From NCBI RefSeq assembly GCF_039522605.1, contig NZ_BAAADS010000018.1, positions 310,001-374,000 of the forward strand: a stretch of 64,000 nucleotides of DNA, given 5' to 3'. This DNA comes from Lentibacillus siamensis. Its GTDB lineage: Bacteria > Bacillota > Bacilli > Bacillales > Amphibacillaceae. The notes below the pieces were generated by a model that was not told the origin of the DNA, searched no databases, and was given only the letters and a program-made list of their open reading frames with translations. This document shows positions 16,539 through 24,949 of the stretch, in pieces (the first letter of the stretch is position 1; every line of letters starts with the position of its first letter). A program made the translations under genes and the position numbers.

Positions 16539-16584
16539 AGAAAAATGAAGGCACTTGCTGTCGGGCGAACACCAAGTTTTTCTA
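16539..16584. repeat. Dispersed hairpin repeat, family B copy 2
   Basis: A degenerate member with AGAAAAATG-AAGGCA and CCAAGTTTTTCT arms and the same CCTTATA left flank as copy 3. It lies 17 bp before yaaL. A small hairpin CATCCAT/ATGGATG (about 16508-16530) precedes it. Confidence 0.6.
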
Positions 16585-16600
16585 AAAGTTGGGTGACAAC

Positions 16601-16819
16601 ATGGCTAAAAAGGTAAAAAAAAGAACGGTGGATGAGCAATTATTACAATCTATTTTTGCGTTGGAAAGGGAGTGGAAGCAGATTCAGGCTATCCTGGGAA
16701 AGAGTGTGGAATCATCCTATGACGGGATGTTCACGGAGAAACTCGCGCGGGAAAAATATTTGTATCTGCTTCGGGAGGCACGGCGGCGAAAAATAAGTGC
16801 TGTACGATACAGTAAATAG
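16601..16819 (+). CDS. yaaL: YaaL family protein (DUF2508)
   Basis: The 72-residue basic, helical protein is the DUF2508 family member encoded between recR and bofA in Bacillus. The conserved C-terminus is visible: EKLAREKYLYLLREARRRKISA. The function is not known. The ATG at 16601 was chosen; an in-frame TTG lies 12 nt upstream. The ribosome site is weak (GGGTGAC), and the preceding hairpin repeat makes the 5' leader structured. Confidence 0.85.
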   Translation: MAKKVKKRTVDEQLLQSIFALEREWKQIQAILGKSVESSYDGMFTEKLAREKYLYLLREARRRKISAVRYSK

Positions 16820-16889
16820 AATAATGTTCTTTTTCTTCATTCCTTTTCATATATAACTAGAAAGGGACAAGGAAAAGGAGTGATTTAAC

Positions 16890-17153
16890 TTGAGCTCAAC
16901 ACTGGTTATCTCGGTTATTGTCGGATTAATCGTTATTCTATTGTTCGTAGGTGCTCCTGTTAAACCAATGCGTTTTATCGCACATAGTACGATTAAGCTT
17001 GGGATTGGTATTTTATTCTTATTTTTCTTTAATGTGTTCGGAGGGGCTATCGGGTTGCATATCCCGATCAATCTGTTTACCGTATCTGTATCCGGATTTC
17101 TCGGATTGTTTGGGCTGGGGTCACTTGCGGCCATTCACGTAATCCTGTTATAA
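16890..17153 (+). CDS. bofA: Inhibitor of pro-sigma-K processing BofA
   Basis: BofA is an integral membrane protein of the mother cell that, with SpoIVFA, holds the SpoIVFB protease inactive until a forespore signal arrives. The 87-residue length is that of B. subtilis BofA. It has two hydrophobic segments (about 3-22 and 34-60) and the conserved C-terminal NLFTVSVSGFLGLFGLGSLAAIHVIL. The start is a TTG with AAAAGGAG upstream. The position after recR-yaaL is conserved. In B. subtilis it is sigma-E dependent; I do not see a clear sigma-E promoter here. Confidence 0.92.
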   Translation: MSSTLVISVIVGLIVILLFVGAPVKPMRFIAHSTIKLGIGILFLFFFNVFGGAIGLHIPINLFTVSVSGFLGLFGLGSLAAIHVILL

Positions 17154-17164
17154 GCAAGTGTCTC

Positions 17165-17210
17165 ATGCATGTGAAATCGATGATGGATTTCCATGCACTT
17201 TTTTGGCAGT
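17165..17210 (+). terminator. Terminator of bofA
   Basis: TGCATG-T-GAAATC pairs with GGATTTC-CATGCA, followed by CTTTTTT. Confidence 0.8.
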
Positions 17211-17266
17211 TAAGAAAGCATAAAAGCCATTCTTACTGCAGTAAGTGCAACGATGGCTGTCACCTA
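17205..17266. repeat. Dispersed hairpin repeat, family C copy 2
   Basis: GCAGTTAAGAAAGC, a short loop, and GCCATTCTTACTGC, followed by GTAAGTGCAACGATGGCTGTCACC, which matches family C copy 1 after recR almost base for base. It sits after the bofA terminator. Confidence 0.65.
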
Positions 17267-17351
17267 TTTCAGAGATTGAAGAAAATGTGTAAAGAGATAA
17301 GCCTGCGCAGCATATACTGAAGAAAAAGTTTCAATGATTCCAAGATTTCTT

Positions 17352-17381
17352 GTATAAAATTCGTTAGATTAGGAGATGCTA
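17352..17381 (+). promoter_or_regulatory. Sigma-F-type promoter of csfB
   Basis: GTATA (17352-17356), a 15-bp spacer and GGAGATGCTA (17372-17381) match the sigma-F pattern (-35 GYATA, -10 GGNNANANTR) with one mismatch. csfB is sigma-F dependent in B. subtilis. Confidence 0.65.
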
Positions 17382-17399
17382 ACTAACGGAGGTGGGGAG

Positions 17400-17591
17400 A
17401 TGAAACAAGTAATTTCACATGAACGGTGCGGTATTTGCGAAGAGGAGAAAGAACGAGGAATCCATTTATACAAACTGTTTATCTGTTGTGAATGTGAACG
17501 AAACATGATTCACACGGAACCACGTGAGGAAAAATATCACTATTATCTTCAAAAATTAAAAAATATGAATCAGCCAACTTTACACTCATAA
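17400..17591 (+). CDS. csfB: Anti-sigma-G factor Gin
   Basis: Gin (CsfB) is a small zinc protein that binds sigma-G and blocks it until engulfment is finished. The 63-residue protein has the treble-clef-like cysteine set C10-GI-C13 and C29-CE-C32, the expected length (64 in B. subtilis) and the expected place after bofA. The start at 17400 follows a GGAGGTGGGGAG site. A sigma-F-type promoter lies just upstream. Genes xpaC and yaaN, which follow csfB in B. subtilis, are absent here. Confidence 0.9.
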   Translation: MKQVISHERCGICEEEKERGIHLYKLFICCECERNMIHTEPREEKYHYYLQKLKNMNQPTLHS

Positions 17592-17622
17592 GCTTTTGCG
17601 GTTTTCTGCAAAGGCTTTTTTT
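17591..17622 (+). terminator. Terminator of csfB
   Basis: AGCTTTTGC (17591-17599) pairs with GCAAAGGCT (17608-17616) followed by a T run. Confidence 0.75.
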
Positions 17623-17806
17623 CTGTTTGAGAGATAGTTTGATTGATGGTGGTTTTATTCGGCGACTTTTGGTCAAAGTACGGCGGGCAGGGGTTTTCAC
17701 CAGATAAATGTGCCGGGTGTTTGCGCGATTGCTTCTTGTAACATTCGGGCGTATCCATTATGGTAACCTTATAAGTAATACATACAAACAAAGAGGAAAG
17801 ATTACA

Positions 17807-19225
17807 ATGAAACACAATCAGCAGGCAACCCCGTTATTTAATGCATTGAAACAATTTGCAAATCATGACCCGATTTCTTTTCACGTCCCTGGACATAAAA
17901 ACGGAGAGCTTTTTCCACGGTTGGCCCGTGAATATTACCAGTCTGTTTTACCGCTTGATATGACTGAATTATCAGGGCTGGATGACCTTCATGCTCCACA
18001 TGATGTTATTAAGGAAGCACAGGATCTGGCCGCAGCTTATTTTGGGGCGGAACAGACCCATTTTCTGGTTGGTGGCAGTACCGCGGGAAACATGGCCATG
18101 ATATTGGCCGTCTGTTCTGCGGGGGAAAAGATAATTGTGCAGCGCAACAGCCATAAATCCATTTTCAACGGTTTGGAGTTGAGCGGTGCCAGTCCTGTTT
18201 TTATAGCCCCGGAATTTAACCATTCAGTTAATCGGTATACGGCACCTGATTTGGATACATTAAAAAAATCGTTGGCACAACACCCGGATGCAAAAGCGGT
18301 GGTGCTGACCTACCCGGATTATTTTGGTCAAACTTTTGCTGTAAAAGAAATGATTGACCATGCACATGAATATAATATACCAGTGCTTGTTGATGAAGCA
18401 CATGGTGTCCATTTTTCCACGGATAATAATTTTCCGGCATCGTCACTTGATCTGGGAGCGGATGCGGTTGTCCAGTCTGCACATAAAATGGCACCTGCCA
18501 TGACGATGGGATCCTTCCTGCATGTGAATTCCAGCAGGATTGACGGCAACCGGGTGACACATTATCTGCAGATGCTTCAGTCAAGCAGTCCTTCCTATCC
18601 AATAATGGCGTCGCTGGATATTGCTCGGTATTTTCTTGCCAGTTTGTCAACGGATGAAATGGAGGACGTTATGAAAAGTGCCAGTCGTGTAAAAGAAATT
18701 CTGAATGAGAATGATGCGTGGCACGTGCTTTCGGCAGATGATCCATTGAAAATAACGTTGCAGATGCACCACGGTATTTCTGCACATGAGGTGTCTGGTT
18801 TGTTTGAAAAGGAAGGGGTTTATCCGGAGCTTGCCACACATAATCAGATTTTGCTGATTCACGGGCTCACCCCATTTAAACATTACAAAGAACTGAAAAA
18901 TGGGATAATCCGTGTTAGAGAACAATTAAAAAATATCCGGAATCATGCTACAATAGAGATAGGAAATCTATTTACAAAGCAGATTCAGGAACTTGCGATG
19001 CCCTATCAGACGATGCCACAACGATACACCACGAAAATTCCGCTCAGTCAGTCGGCTGGCTGTATAGCGGCAGAGGCAATAACACCTTATCCGCCCGGAA
19101 TACCTTTTATCCTGAAAGGTGAGCGGATTACAGAAACACACATCAGTATTATCAAACAACTGATTCATCAGGGTGCAGCCATACAACATGATAATGTCAC
19201 TCAGGGAGTCAGCGTTTTTAAATAA
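17807..19225 (+). CDS. yaaO: Orn/Lys/Arg decarboxylase-like PLP enzyme YaaO
   Basis: The 472-residue fold-type I PLP enzyme belongs to the ornithine/lysine/arginine decarboxylase family. The N-terminal HVPGHKNG, the cofactor-phosphate loop GGSTAGNMA, DEAHG (196-200) and the Schiff-base lysine in SAHKMAPAMT (about K227) are visible. The C-terminal domain has the PPGIPFILKGE motif. The substrate of YaaO is not settled; arginine or lysine decarboxylation is likely. I used the ATG at 17807 with GAGGAAAG upstream, since the frame extends further 5' without a ribosome site. A TTGTAA/TATGGT pair with 17-bp spacing lies upstream. The tmk gene follows after 14 bp. Confidence 0.9.
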   Translation: MKHNQQATPLFNALKQFANHDPISFHVPGHKNGELFPRLAREYYQSVLPLDMTELSGLDDLHAPHDVIKEAQDLAAAYFGAEQTHFLVGGSTAGNMAMILAVCSAGEKIIVQRNSHKSIFNGLELSGASPVFIAPEFNHSVNRYTAPDLDTLKKSLAQHPDAKAVVLTYPDYFGQTFAVKEMIDHAHEYNIPVLVDEAHGVHFSTDNNFPASSLDLGADAVVQSAHKMAPAMTMGSFLHVNSSRIDGNRVTHYLQMLQSSSPSYPIMASLDIARYFLASLSTDEMEDVMKSASRVKEILNENDAWHVLSADDPLKITLQMHHGISAHEVSGLFEKEGVYPELATHNQILLIHGLTPFKHYKELKNGIIRVREQLKNIRNHATIEIGNLFTKQIQELAMPYQTMPQRYTTKIPLSQSAGCIAAEAITPYPPGIPFILKGERITETHISIIKQLIHQGAAIQHDNVTQGVSVFK

Positions 19226-19239
19226 AGGAGCAAACTTAA

Positions 19240-19875
19240 GTGAACGGATACTTTGTAACATTTGAAGGTGGCGAGGGTGCCGGTAAATCATCCATTCTTC
19301 AGGCTGCCGCACAAAAACTGTCAGAATTGGGATACGATATATTAGCAACCCGGGAGCCCGGTGGAATTGAAATCGCTGAAAAAATCCGGCATATCATCCT
19401 TGACCCGCAAAATACAGCAATGGATAGCCGAACGGAAGCGCTTTTGTATGCAGCTGCACGCCGACAGCATTTGGTTGAAAAGGTATTGCCCGCTCTTGAA
19501 CAGGGAAAACTGGTACTGTGTGACCGCTTTATCGACAGCAGTCTGGCGTATCAGGGGTATGCGAGAGGTTTGAATGTGGATGAAGTGTTATCAATCAATC
19601 AATTTGCCATTCAGGATTGTATGCCGGACATGACACTTTTTTTTGATATTGAACCAAAAAAAGGGTTAGCACGTATTACGGCGAATAAAGAAAGAGAACA
19701 AAACAGACTGGATCTCGAAAAACTTCCGTTTCATGAATATGTTTACGAAGCGTACCAGTTACTTGTTTCTCAATTTCCGGATCGTATTCATGTTATCAAT
19801 GCGGACCAGGGCTTTGACCAGGTTGAAAAGGATGCTGTGGATACCATTATTTCCTGTTTTACCAATAAAGCGTAA
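19240..19875 (+). CDS. tmk: Thymidylate kinase
   Basis: Tmk phosphorylates dTMP to dTDP for DNA synthesis. The 211-residue protein starts at a GTG with AAAGGAG upstream. It shows the P-loop FEGGEGAGKS (8-17), the TREPGG motif, the DRF motif in LVLCDRFIDSSLAYQGYARG and a lid region with ITANKEREQNRLDLE. It forms an operon with yaaO (14-bp gap) and darA (14-bp gap). Confidence 0.95.
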   Translation: MNGYFVTFEGGEGAGKSSILQAAAQKLSELGYDILATREPGGIEIAEKIRHIILDPQNTAMDSRTEALLYAAARRQHLVEKVLPALEQGKLVLCDRFIDSSLAYQGYARGLNVDEVLSINQFAIQDCMPDMTLFFDIEPKKGLARITANKEREQNRLDLEKLPFHEYVYEAYQLLVSQFPDRIHVINADQGFDQVEKDAVDTIISCFTNKA

Positions 19876-19889
19876 GGGAGGTAAGAAAA

Positions 19890-20219
19890 ATGAAGCTGAT
19901 TATTGCTGTTGTTCAGGACAAAGACACCAATCGCCTGACAGATGCGTTGGGCGGGGAGAATTTCAAAACAACGAAGCTTGCAACAACAGGCGGATTTTTA
20001 AAAGAAGGCAATACCACCCTGATGATTGGCTGTGAGGACGAATATGTTGATGAAGCGCTGAATATTATTCGGGATAACTGCTCACAGCGCGAACAAATGG
20101 TAGCACCAATCTCGCCGATGGGCGGAAATGCAGACTCCTATATACCAAAGCCTGTCAAAGTCGAAGTAGGCGGCGCAACCGTATTTATCCTGCCAATTGA
20201 ACAATTTATGCAGTTTTAA
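19890..20219 (+). CDS. darA: Cyclic di-AMP receptor DarA (PstA, YaaQ)
   Basis: DarA is a PII-like trimer that binds c-di-AMP. The length of 109 residues equals the B. subtilis protein. Family signatures include MKLIIAVVQDKD, the long T-loop region TTGGFLKEGNTT and the C-terminal VGGATVFILPIEQF. The downstream partner is not known. AGGGAGG precedes the ATG. In B. subtilis yaaR follows; here its place is taken by a repeat element and then holB. Confidence 0.95.
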   Translation: MKLIIAVVQDKDTNRLTDALGGENFKTTKLATTGGFLKEGNTTLMIGCEDEYVDEALNIIRDNCSQREQMVAPISPMGGNADSYIPKPVKVEVGGATVFILPIEQFMQF

Positions 20220-20245
20220 TACAAAAGTGAAGACTGTGCAACATG

Positions 20246-20473
20246 AGGCTGGAATACAGCTAAACCTTCAATTTACTATTTTAGCGGAGGAAATATACGT
20301 AGACTCCAGCGGGAGGAAAGGCATAGGTGAGACTCCGAAGTGCGTATGCACGAGGAGGCTCACCAGCCGCCCGCGGTAAAGAAGACACAGCGAAAGTGTT
20401 TTTCTTGAGCTGATGTCGCACTTATGCTGGCAGTGAAAGCGAAGTATATTTCCGGAGCGGATTATATGCACCA
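20246..20473. repeat. Dispersed intergenic repeat, family A copy 1
   Basis: About 228 nt of repeat between darA and holB. The left part holds GGAAATATACGTAGACTCC, the middle GAGGCTCACCAGCCGCCCGC and the right CGAAGTATATTTCCGGAGCG. The ends are roughly inverse to each other (GGAAATATACG with CGAAGTATATTTCC), so the whole can fold on itself. It matches copy 2 over nearly its full length, and its right part matches copies 3 to 5. It stands where yaaR is expected. Confidence 0.85.
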
Positions 20474-20507
20474 ATTCACATATATAATATTCTAAGGACT
20501 GGTAACT

Positions 20508-21503
20508 ATGAAAACGTGGTCTGAGGTTGCTGAAATACAGCCACTGGCAAGCAGGATCATTACAAACAGCATAATAAAGGACCGTATATCACATGCGTAC
20601 TTAATCCAAGGCGCACGGGGAACCGGGAAAAAAACAATCGCCCTGCTGCTTGCCAAGACCGTTTTCTGCACGAATAAAACAGATTCAGAACCTTGCTTGG
20701 AATGCAATGCCTGCAAACGCATTGAGTCCGGAAACCATCCCGATTTACATTGGATTGAACCGGATCCGGACAGGCAATCCATTCGAAAGGAACAAATTGA
20801 CCATTTGCAAAAGGAATTTAATTACTCCGGCATGGAATCCAACAAAAAGGTCTATGTTATTTCGGATGCCGATACATTAACGATGAATGCGGCGAATCGC
20901 ATTCTGAAATTTTTGGAGGAACCAGGTAAGGAAACAACTGCAATCATGCTGACGGATAACAGCCAGTCGATTATTCCTACTATCCGTTCGCGCTGTCAGA
21001 TTATTGATTTGAAACCGCTGAATCCGAATGCTTTCCGCAAGCAGCTTATTGAATCAGGCATGTCAGAACGGGATGCTTGGCTAATGAGTGCACTTACAAA
21101 TAATTTGGATGATGCGTTTTCATGGACTGCAGATGAGTGGTTTGCGCAGTCACGAAAGTTAATGATACAATTGATAGAAATGTTTTCGCGGAATCCAAAT
21201 GAGATTTTTTTGTTTGTTCACAATCAGTGGATGCCTCATTTCAAGGATCGGAAACAGCAGGAGCAAGGACTTGATTTATTGCTTCTTGCATTTAAAGATA
21301 TACTATACTTTCATATCGGTAAGCAGGAGGGAATGGCAGTTTTCCAACAGGATGGTGATCAAATAGAGAACCTCTCGATGTTTTTTTCACAGGTACAACT
21401 GCTGGACATTCTGAACAAACTTCTGGAAGCCAAACGGAAGCTGAAGCAGAATGTCAACCCGACGCTCGTGATGGAGCAGCTTGCCGTTCAAATACAGAGG
21501 TGA
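20508..21503 (+). CDS. holB: DNA polymerase III subunit delta prime
   Basis: HolB is the stator of the clamp loader. The 331-residue protein has an AAA+ domain with QGARGTGKKTIALLLAKT (P-loop about 35-43), a zinc module C56/C65/C68/C71 (CTNKTDSEPCLECNACKR) and RSRCQ in the sensor II region (IRSRCQIIDLKP). A family A repeat lies directly upstream, and an AAGGACT-type site precedes the ATG. Its stop overlaps the ribosome site of ricT, so the two are translationally coupled. Confidence 0.93.
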   Translation: MKTWSEVAEIQPLASRIITNSIIKDRISHAYLIQGARGTGKKTIALLLAKTVFCTNKTDSEPCLECNACKRIESGNHPDLHWIEPDPDRQSIRKEQIDHLQKEFNYSGMESNKKVYVISDADTLTMNAANRILKFLEEPGKETTAIMLTDNSQSIIPTIRSRCQIIDLKPLNPNAFRKQLIESGMSERDAWLMSALTNNLDDAFSWTADEWFAQSRKLMIQLIEMFSRNPNEIFLFVHNQWMPHFKDRKQQEQGLDLLLLAFKDILYFHIGKQEGMAVFQQDGDQIENLSMFFSQVQLLDILNKLLEAKRKLKQNVNPTLVMEQLAVQIQR

Positions 21504-21508
21504 TATAC

Positions 21509-22336
21509 ATGATTGAAGTAATTGGTGTCCGTTTTAAAAAAGCGGGTAAAATATATTATTTTGATCCTGGAGACAATGATATAGAAGTAGACAAATATGT
21601 TGTTGTTGAAACGGTTCGGGGTGTGGAATTTGGCAAGGTGGTTATTAGGAATAAACAGGTTGATGAGGAAGATGTTGTGCTTCCATTGAAAAAAGTGCTT
21701 CGGATTGCTGATGAGAAAGATAAGCTGACCGTAACTGAAAATCAGCAGCATGCCGAACGTGCTTTTGCCACCTGTGCAAACAAAATTGCCGACCATCAGC
21801 TGGACATGAATCTGGTGGAAGTGGAATACACATTTGACCGCAATAAATTAATCTTTTATTTTACTGCCGACGGGCGTGTGGACTTCCGTAACCTGGTAAA
21901 GGATTTGGCTTCGCAATTTAAAACCCGTATTGAACTTAGACAAATTGGAGTACGGGATGAAGCAAAAATGCTTGGAGGCATAGGTCCTTGCGGAAGAATG
22001 CTTTGCTGCTCAACGTTCCTCGGTGATTTTGAACCGGTATCCATCAAAATGGCCAAAGATCAGAACCTTTCACTCAATCCAGCCAAAATTTCCGGATTGT
22101 GTGGCCGGCTTATGTGCTGCCTCAAATATGAAAACGATGATTATGAGACAGCCAAGCGTGAATTGCCTGATATGGGTGAGAAAATTACAACGCCATATGG
22201 TGATGGAAAAGTAGTTGGCTTGAATATGCTGGAGAGGATTATACACATAGAAATACCTGAAAAAGAACGGGTAATTGAATATACGTTAGATGAACTGATT
22301 GATGAAGGAATTATTACTGCACAAGCCACAGAGTAG
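21509..22336 (+). CDS. ricT: RicT (YaaT), component of the RicAFT complex
   Basis: RicT works with RicA and RicF in a 4Fe-4S complex that supports mRNA maturation by RNase Y and helps Spo0A phosphorylation. The 275-residue length equals B. subtilis YaaT. The PSP1 domain carries the conserved cysteines in GIGPCGRMLCCSTF and GLCGRLMCCLKYE. The ATG at 21509 follows AGAGGTGA; a GTG nine nt earlier is part of that site. It overlaps the holB operon and is followed after 14 bp by yabA. Confidence 0.95.
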   Translation: MIEVIGVRFKKAGKIYYFDPGDNDIEVDKYVVVETVRGVEFGKVVIRNKQVDEEDVVLPLKKVLRIADEKDKLTVTENQQHAERAFATCANKIADHQLDMNLVEVEYTFDRNKLIFYFTADGRVDFRNLVKDLASQFKTRIELRQIGVRDEAKMLGGIGPCGRMLCCSTFLGDFEPVSIKMAKDQNLSLNPAKISGLCGRLMCCLKYENDDYETAKRELPDMGEKITTPYGDGKVVGLNMLERIIHIEIPEKERVIEYTLDELIDEGIITAQATE

Positions 22337-22350
22337 TGGGGTGATCGGGC

Positions 22351-22695
22351 GTGAAAAAGAGACAAATTTTTGATCAGGTATCAGATATGGAAGAACAAAT
22401 AGGCGAATTATATGAACAGCTTGGTGATTTAAAGGGGAAATTAAGTGATCTCCTCGAGGAAAATCACCGTCTGGAAATGGAAAATCATCATTTGCGTAAT
22501 CGCTTGAATGACTCCGATGAGGATTTTAAAGATGATGAGATTGTTAACCCCGCCAAGGATGTTCCGGGTGAGGGCTATGATAATCTTGCACGGTTGTATG
22601 AAGAGGGATTTCATATTTGCAACGTCCATTTCGGCACCCCCCGTCAGGATGAGGATTGCCTGTTCTGTCTATTGTTTTTAAATAAAACGAAATAG
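22351..22695 (+). CDS. yabA: Replication initiation control protein YabA
   Basis: YabA binds DnaA and DnaN and restrains initiation of replication. The 114-residue protein has an N-terminal coiled coil (about 5-55, oligomerisation) and a C-terminal zinc module with H88, C90, C103 and C106 (HICNVHFG ... EDCLFC). It starts at GTG with GGGGTGAT upstream, and ends at a clear terminator, closing the darA-holB-ricT-yabA run. Confidence 0.95.
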   Translation: MKKRQIFDQVSDMEEQIGELYEQLGDLKGKLSDLLEENHRLEMENHHLRNRLNDSDEDFKDDEIVNPAKDVPGEGYDNLARLYEEGFHICNVHFGTPRQDEDCLFCLLFLNKTK

Positions 22696-22707
22696 GGAAA
22701 TATCGGT

Positions 22708-22740
22708 GGCTGTCTCTATTGTTTGGGGGACAGTCTTTTT
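22708..22740 (+). terminator. Terminator of yabA
   Basis: GGCTGTC (22708-22714) pairs with GACAGTC (22729-22735), including a G-U pair, followed by a T run. Confidence 0.75.
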
Positions 22741-22743
22741 AAT

Positions 22744-23046
22744 AGGCTGGGATATAATTATAATGTTTAATTTTAAGCGTAGGAAATATACGTAGACTCC
22801 AGCGGGAGGAAAGGCCTAGGTGAGACTCGTAGTGCGACGAGCATTACTTCTACCGAATATGCTACGAGTTGCGAGGAGTGCTGCTTCTCCGAATATGCTT
22901 GCAACACGGCGAGCACCATGCACGAAGAGGCTCATCAGCCGCCCGCGGTAAAGAAGACACAGCGAAAGTGATTTTCTTGAGCTGATGTCGCACTTATGCT
23001 CGAAAGTGAAAGCGAAGTATATTTCCGGAGCGAGTTATATGCACCA
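22744..23046. repeat. Dispersed intergenic repeat, family A copy 2
   Basis: This 303-nt copy lies between yabA and trmN6. It shares both ends and most of the body with copy 1, including AGACACAGCGAAAGTG and GAGCTGATGTCGCACTTATG. It has about 85 extra nt in the middle (around 22831-22919) made of short self-complementary pieces such as CGTAGTGCGACGAGCA. The flanking AGGCTGG and TTATATGCACCA also match copy 1, so the element is longer than its hairpin core. Confidence 0.85.
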
Positions 23047-23069
23047 AATACTGCAGAAAGGTTTTTAAA

Positions 23070-23813
23070 ATGGTACCACTTTACAATGATGAACGAATGG
23101 ATTACTTGCTCGCTGAAGAACATATGCACATTATTCAGAGTCCTTCTGTATTTGCATTTTCCCTTGATGCGGTGCTGTTGGCGCATTTTGCTTATGTGCC
23201 AATCAGGAAAGGAAAAATCCTGGACTTGTGTACTGGTAATGGTGCTATTCCGTTGTTACTTTCACGCCGTACCAATGCCGAACTGATCGGAGTTGAAATA
23301 CAGGAACGACTTGCTGATATGGCAGCGCGAAGCATTAAATTGAATGAACTGGATGAACAAATATCAGTCATTCATGGTGATTTGAAAGACATGAAGGCAA
23401 CATTGAATCACAGTGCATTTGATGTGGTCACATGCAATCCGCCATATTTCCGGACATCGGAAAAAACAGAGCACAATAAGAATGAACACCTGACCATTGC
23501 CCGGCATGAAGTTTATTGTACGCTTGAGGATGTTGTGAAAGCATGTAAACTGCATGTGCGTCCTGGCGGAAAAGTCGGAATGGTTCACCGGCCCGGCAGA
23601 TTGATTGATATCATAACATTGTTCCGCAAATACCGGCTGGAACCGAAGCGCCTTCAATTCATTTACCCGAAGCATGGACGGGATGCAAATATGATTTTGA
23701 TTGAAGGGGTTCGGGATGGGAAAGCAGATCTGAAAATTTTGCCGCCATTATATATTTATCATGATGACAATACGTACACAAAGGAAGCTGAGGATATCAT
23801 TTATGGAAAATAA
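23070..23813 (+). CDS. trmN6: tRNA1(Val) adenine-37 N6-methyltransferase family protein (YabB)
   Basis: The 247-residue SAM-dependent methyltransferase belongs to the YabB/TrmN6 group, which methylates the N6 of A37 in a valine tRNA. Motif I is DLCTGNGAIPLLL (52-64), the acidic motif II is IGVEIQ and the catalytic motif is NPPYF (123-127). The assignment of the tRNA substrate rests on family only. GAAAGG precedes the ATG. Its end overlaps yazA by 11 bp. Confidence 0.88.
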   Translation: MVPLYNDERMDYLLAEEHMHIIQSPSVFAFSLDAVLLAHFAYVPIRKGKILDLCTGNGAIPLLLSRRTNAELIGVEIQERLADMAARSIKLNELDEQISVIHGDLKDMKATLNHSAFDVVTCNPPYFRTSEKTEHNKNEHLTIARHEVYCTLEDVVKACKLHVRPGGKVGMVHRPGRLIDIITLFRKYRLEPKRLQFIYPKHGRDANMILIEGVRDGKADLKILPPLYIYHDDNTYTKEAEDIIYGK

Positions 23814-24096
23814 TGAACATATCGTTTACATTTTAAGATGCAGTGATAATACACTATACACTGGCTATACCAATGATCTGGAACATCGGCTGGCCATGCA
23901 CGAAGAGGGAAAAGGCGCAAAATATACGAAAGGCCGGGGCCCATTTCAGGTATTGTTCGTGGAAAAGTTTCCAGAAAAATCGGAGGCCCTGCAGCGGGAA
24001 TATCAGATTAAACAGCTGACACGAAAGGGAAAATTTCAATTAATTCGGGATAAGTTGAAGGAAGTGATGCACTATGAAGATTCAAAAAAGCTTTGA
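23803..24096 (+). CDS. yazA: GIY-YIG nuclease domain protein YazA
   Basis: The 97-residue protein is a stand-alone GIY-YIG domain: VYILRC and LYTGYTND form the GIY-YIG strand pair, followed by the conserved Arg in HRLAMH and the acidic residue in PEKSEALQREYQIKQLTRKGK. Its cellular role is not known. I took the ATG at 23803, which overlaps the end of trmN6; the frame could extend 14 codons upstream without a ribosome site. Its end overlaps rsmI, so the three genes are coupled. Confidence 0.92.
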   Translation: MENNEHIVYILRCSDNTLYTGYTNDLEHRLAMHEEGKGAKYTKGRGPFQVLFVEKFPEKSEALQREYQIKQLTRKGKFQLIRDKLKEVMHYEDSKKL

Positions 24097-24949
24097 TGAT
24101 GAAAATAACGGAACCGTTTATGTTGTCCCGACTCCGATCGGCAACCTGGAAGACATTACATACCGTGCGTTAAAGGTATTGGAATCTGTATCCGTGATTG
24201 CAGCAGAGGATACGCGAAATACAAGAAAATTGCTGAATCATTTTGAGATCTCAACCCGTTTGGTCAGCTATCATGAACATAATAAAAAATCCAGGGAAAA
24301 AGAGCTGTTTGAACACCTGGAAAATGGGGAGACTGTTGCGGTAGTAAGTGATGCGGGCATGCCATCGATTTCCGATCCCGGATATGAACTGGTACAGGCC
24401 GCGATTGAATTTGGGAAGCCGGTTGTTGTGCTGCCAGGTGCAAATGCCGCCTTATGTGCACTGGTTGGATCTGGACTGCCTGCTGATGAGTTTTTATTTT
24501 ATGGGTTTTTACCCCGTAAAAAGAAGGAGAAGATGGTTGAGCTGGAGCGGCTTCAATCGGCCAACGCGACCATTCTGTTCTATGAATCCCCATATCGGCT
24601 GAAGGATACGATTAAAGCCATAAGAGAACAGTTCGGAAATCGCCGGGCAGTTGCAGCGCGGGAACTTACCAAAAAGTTTGAGGAGTATGTCCGTGGTACA
24701 TTGGAAGAGCTTCTTGATTGGTCAAATGAGCATGAGCTGAAGGGAGAATTTTGCCTTGTTGTCGAAGGAACGGATACATCCGACCTTCAGAAAGATTATT
24801 TGTGGTGGAGTCATCTATCCGTTGCGGAACATGTGAGCCATTATATGGAAGAAGCAAATATGGGAAGTAAGGAAGCCATTAAACAGGTTGCATCGGATCG
24901 GGATATGGCGAAACGGGATGTTTATCAGGCATACCATGTGAACCGGTAA
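24074..24949 (+). CDS. rsmI: 16S rRNA 2'-O-methyltransferase RsmI
   Basis: RsmI methylates the ribose of C1402 in 16S rRNA. The 291-residue tetrapyrrole-methylase-like protein shows VVPTPIGNLEDITYRALKVL, the EDTRNTRKLLNHF motif, the SAM-binding VSDAGMPSISDPGYELV and PGANAALCALVGSGLP. Its start lies within yazA (23-bp overlap). It ends the trmN6-yazA-rsmI operon, facing abrB. Confidence 0.95.
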   Translation: MKIQKSFDDENNGTVYVVPTPIGNLEDITYRALKVLESVSVIAAEDTRNTRKLLNHFEISTRLVSYHEHNKKSREKELFEHLENGETVAVVSDAGMPSISDPGYELVQAAIEFGKPVVVLPGANAALCALVGSGLPADEFLFYGFLPRKKKEKMVELERLQSANATILFYESPYRLKDTIKAIREQFGNRRAVAARELTKKFEEYVRGTLEELLDWSNEHELKGEFCLVVEGTDTSDLQKDYLWWSHLSVAEHVSHYMEEANMGSKEAIKQVASDRDMAKRDVYQAYHVNR

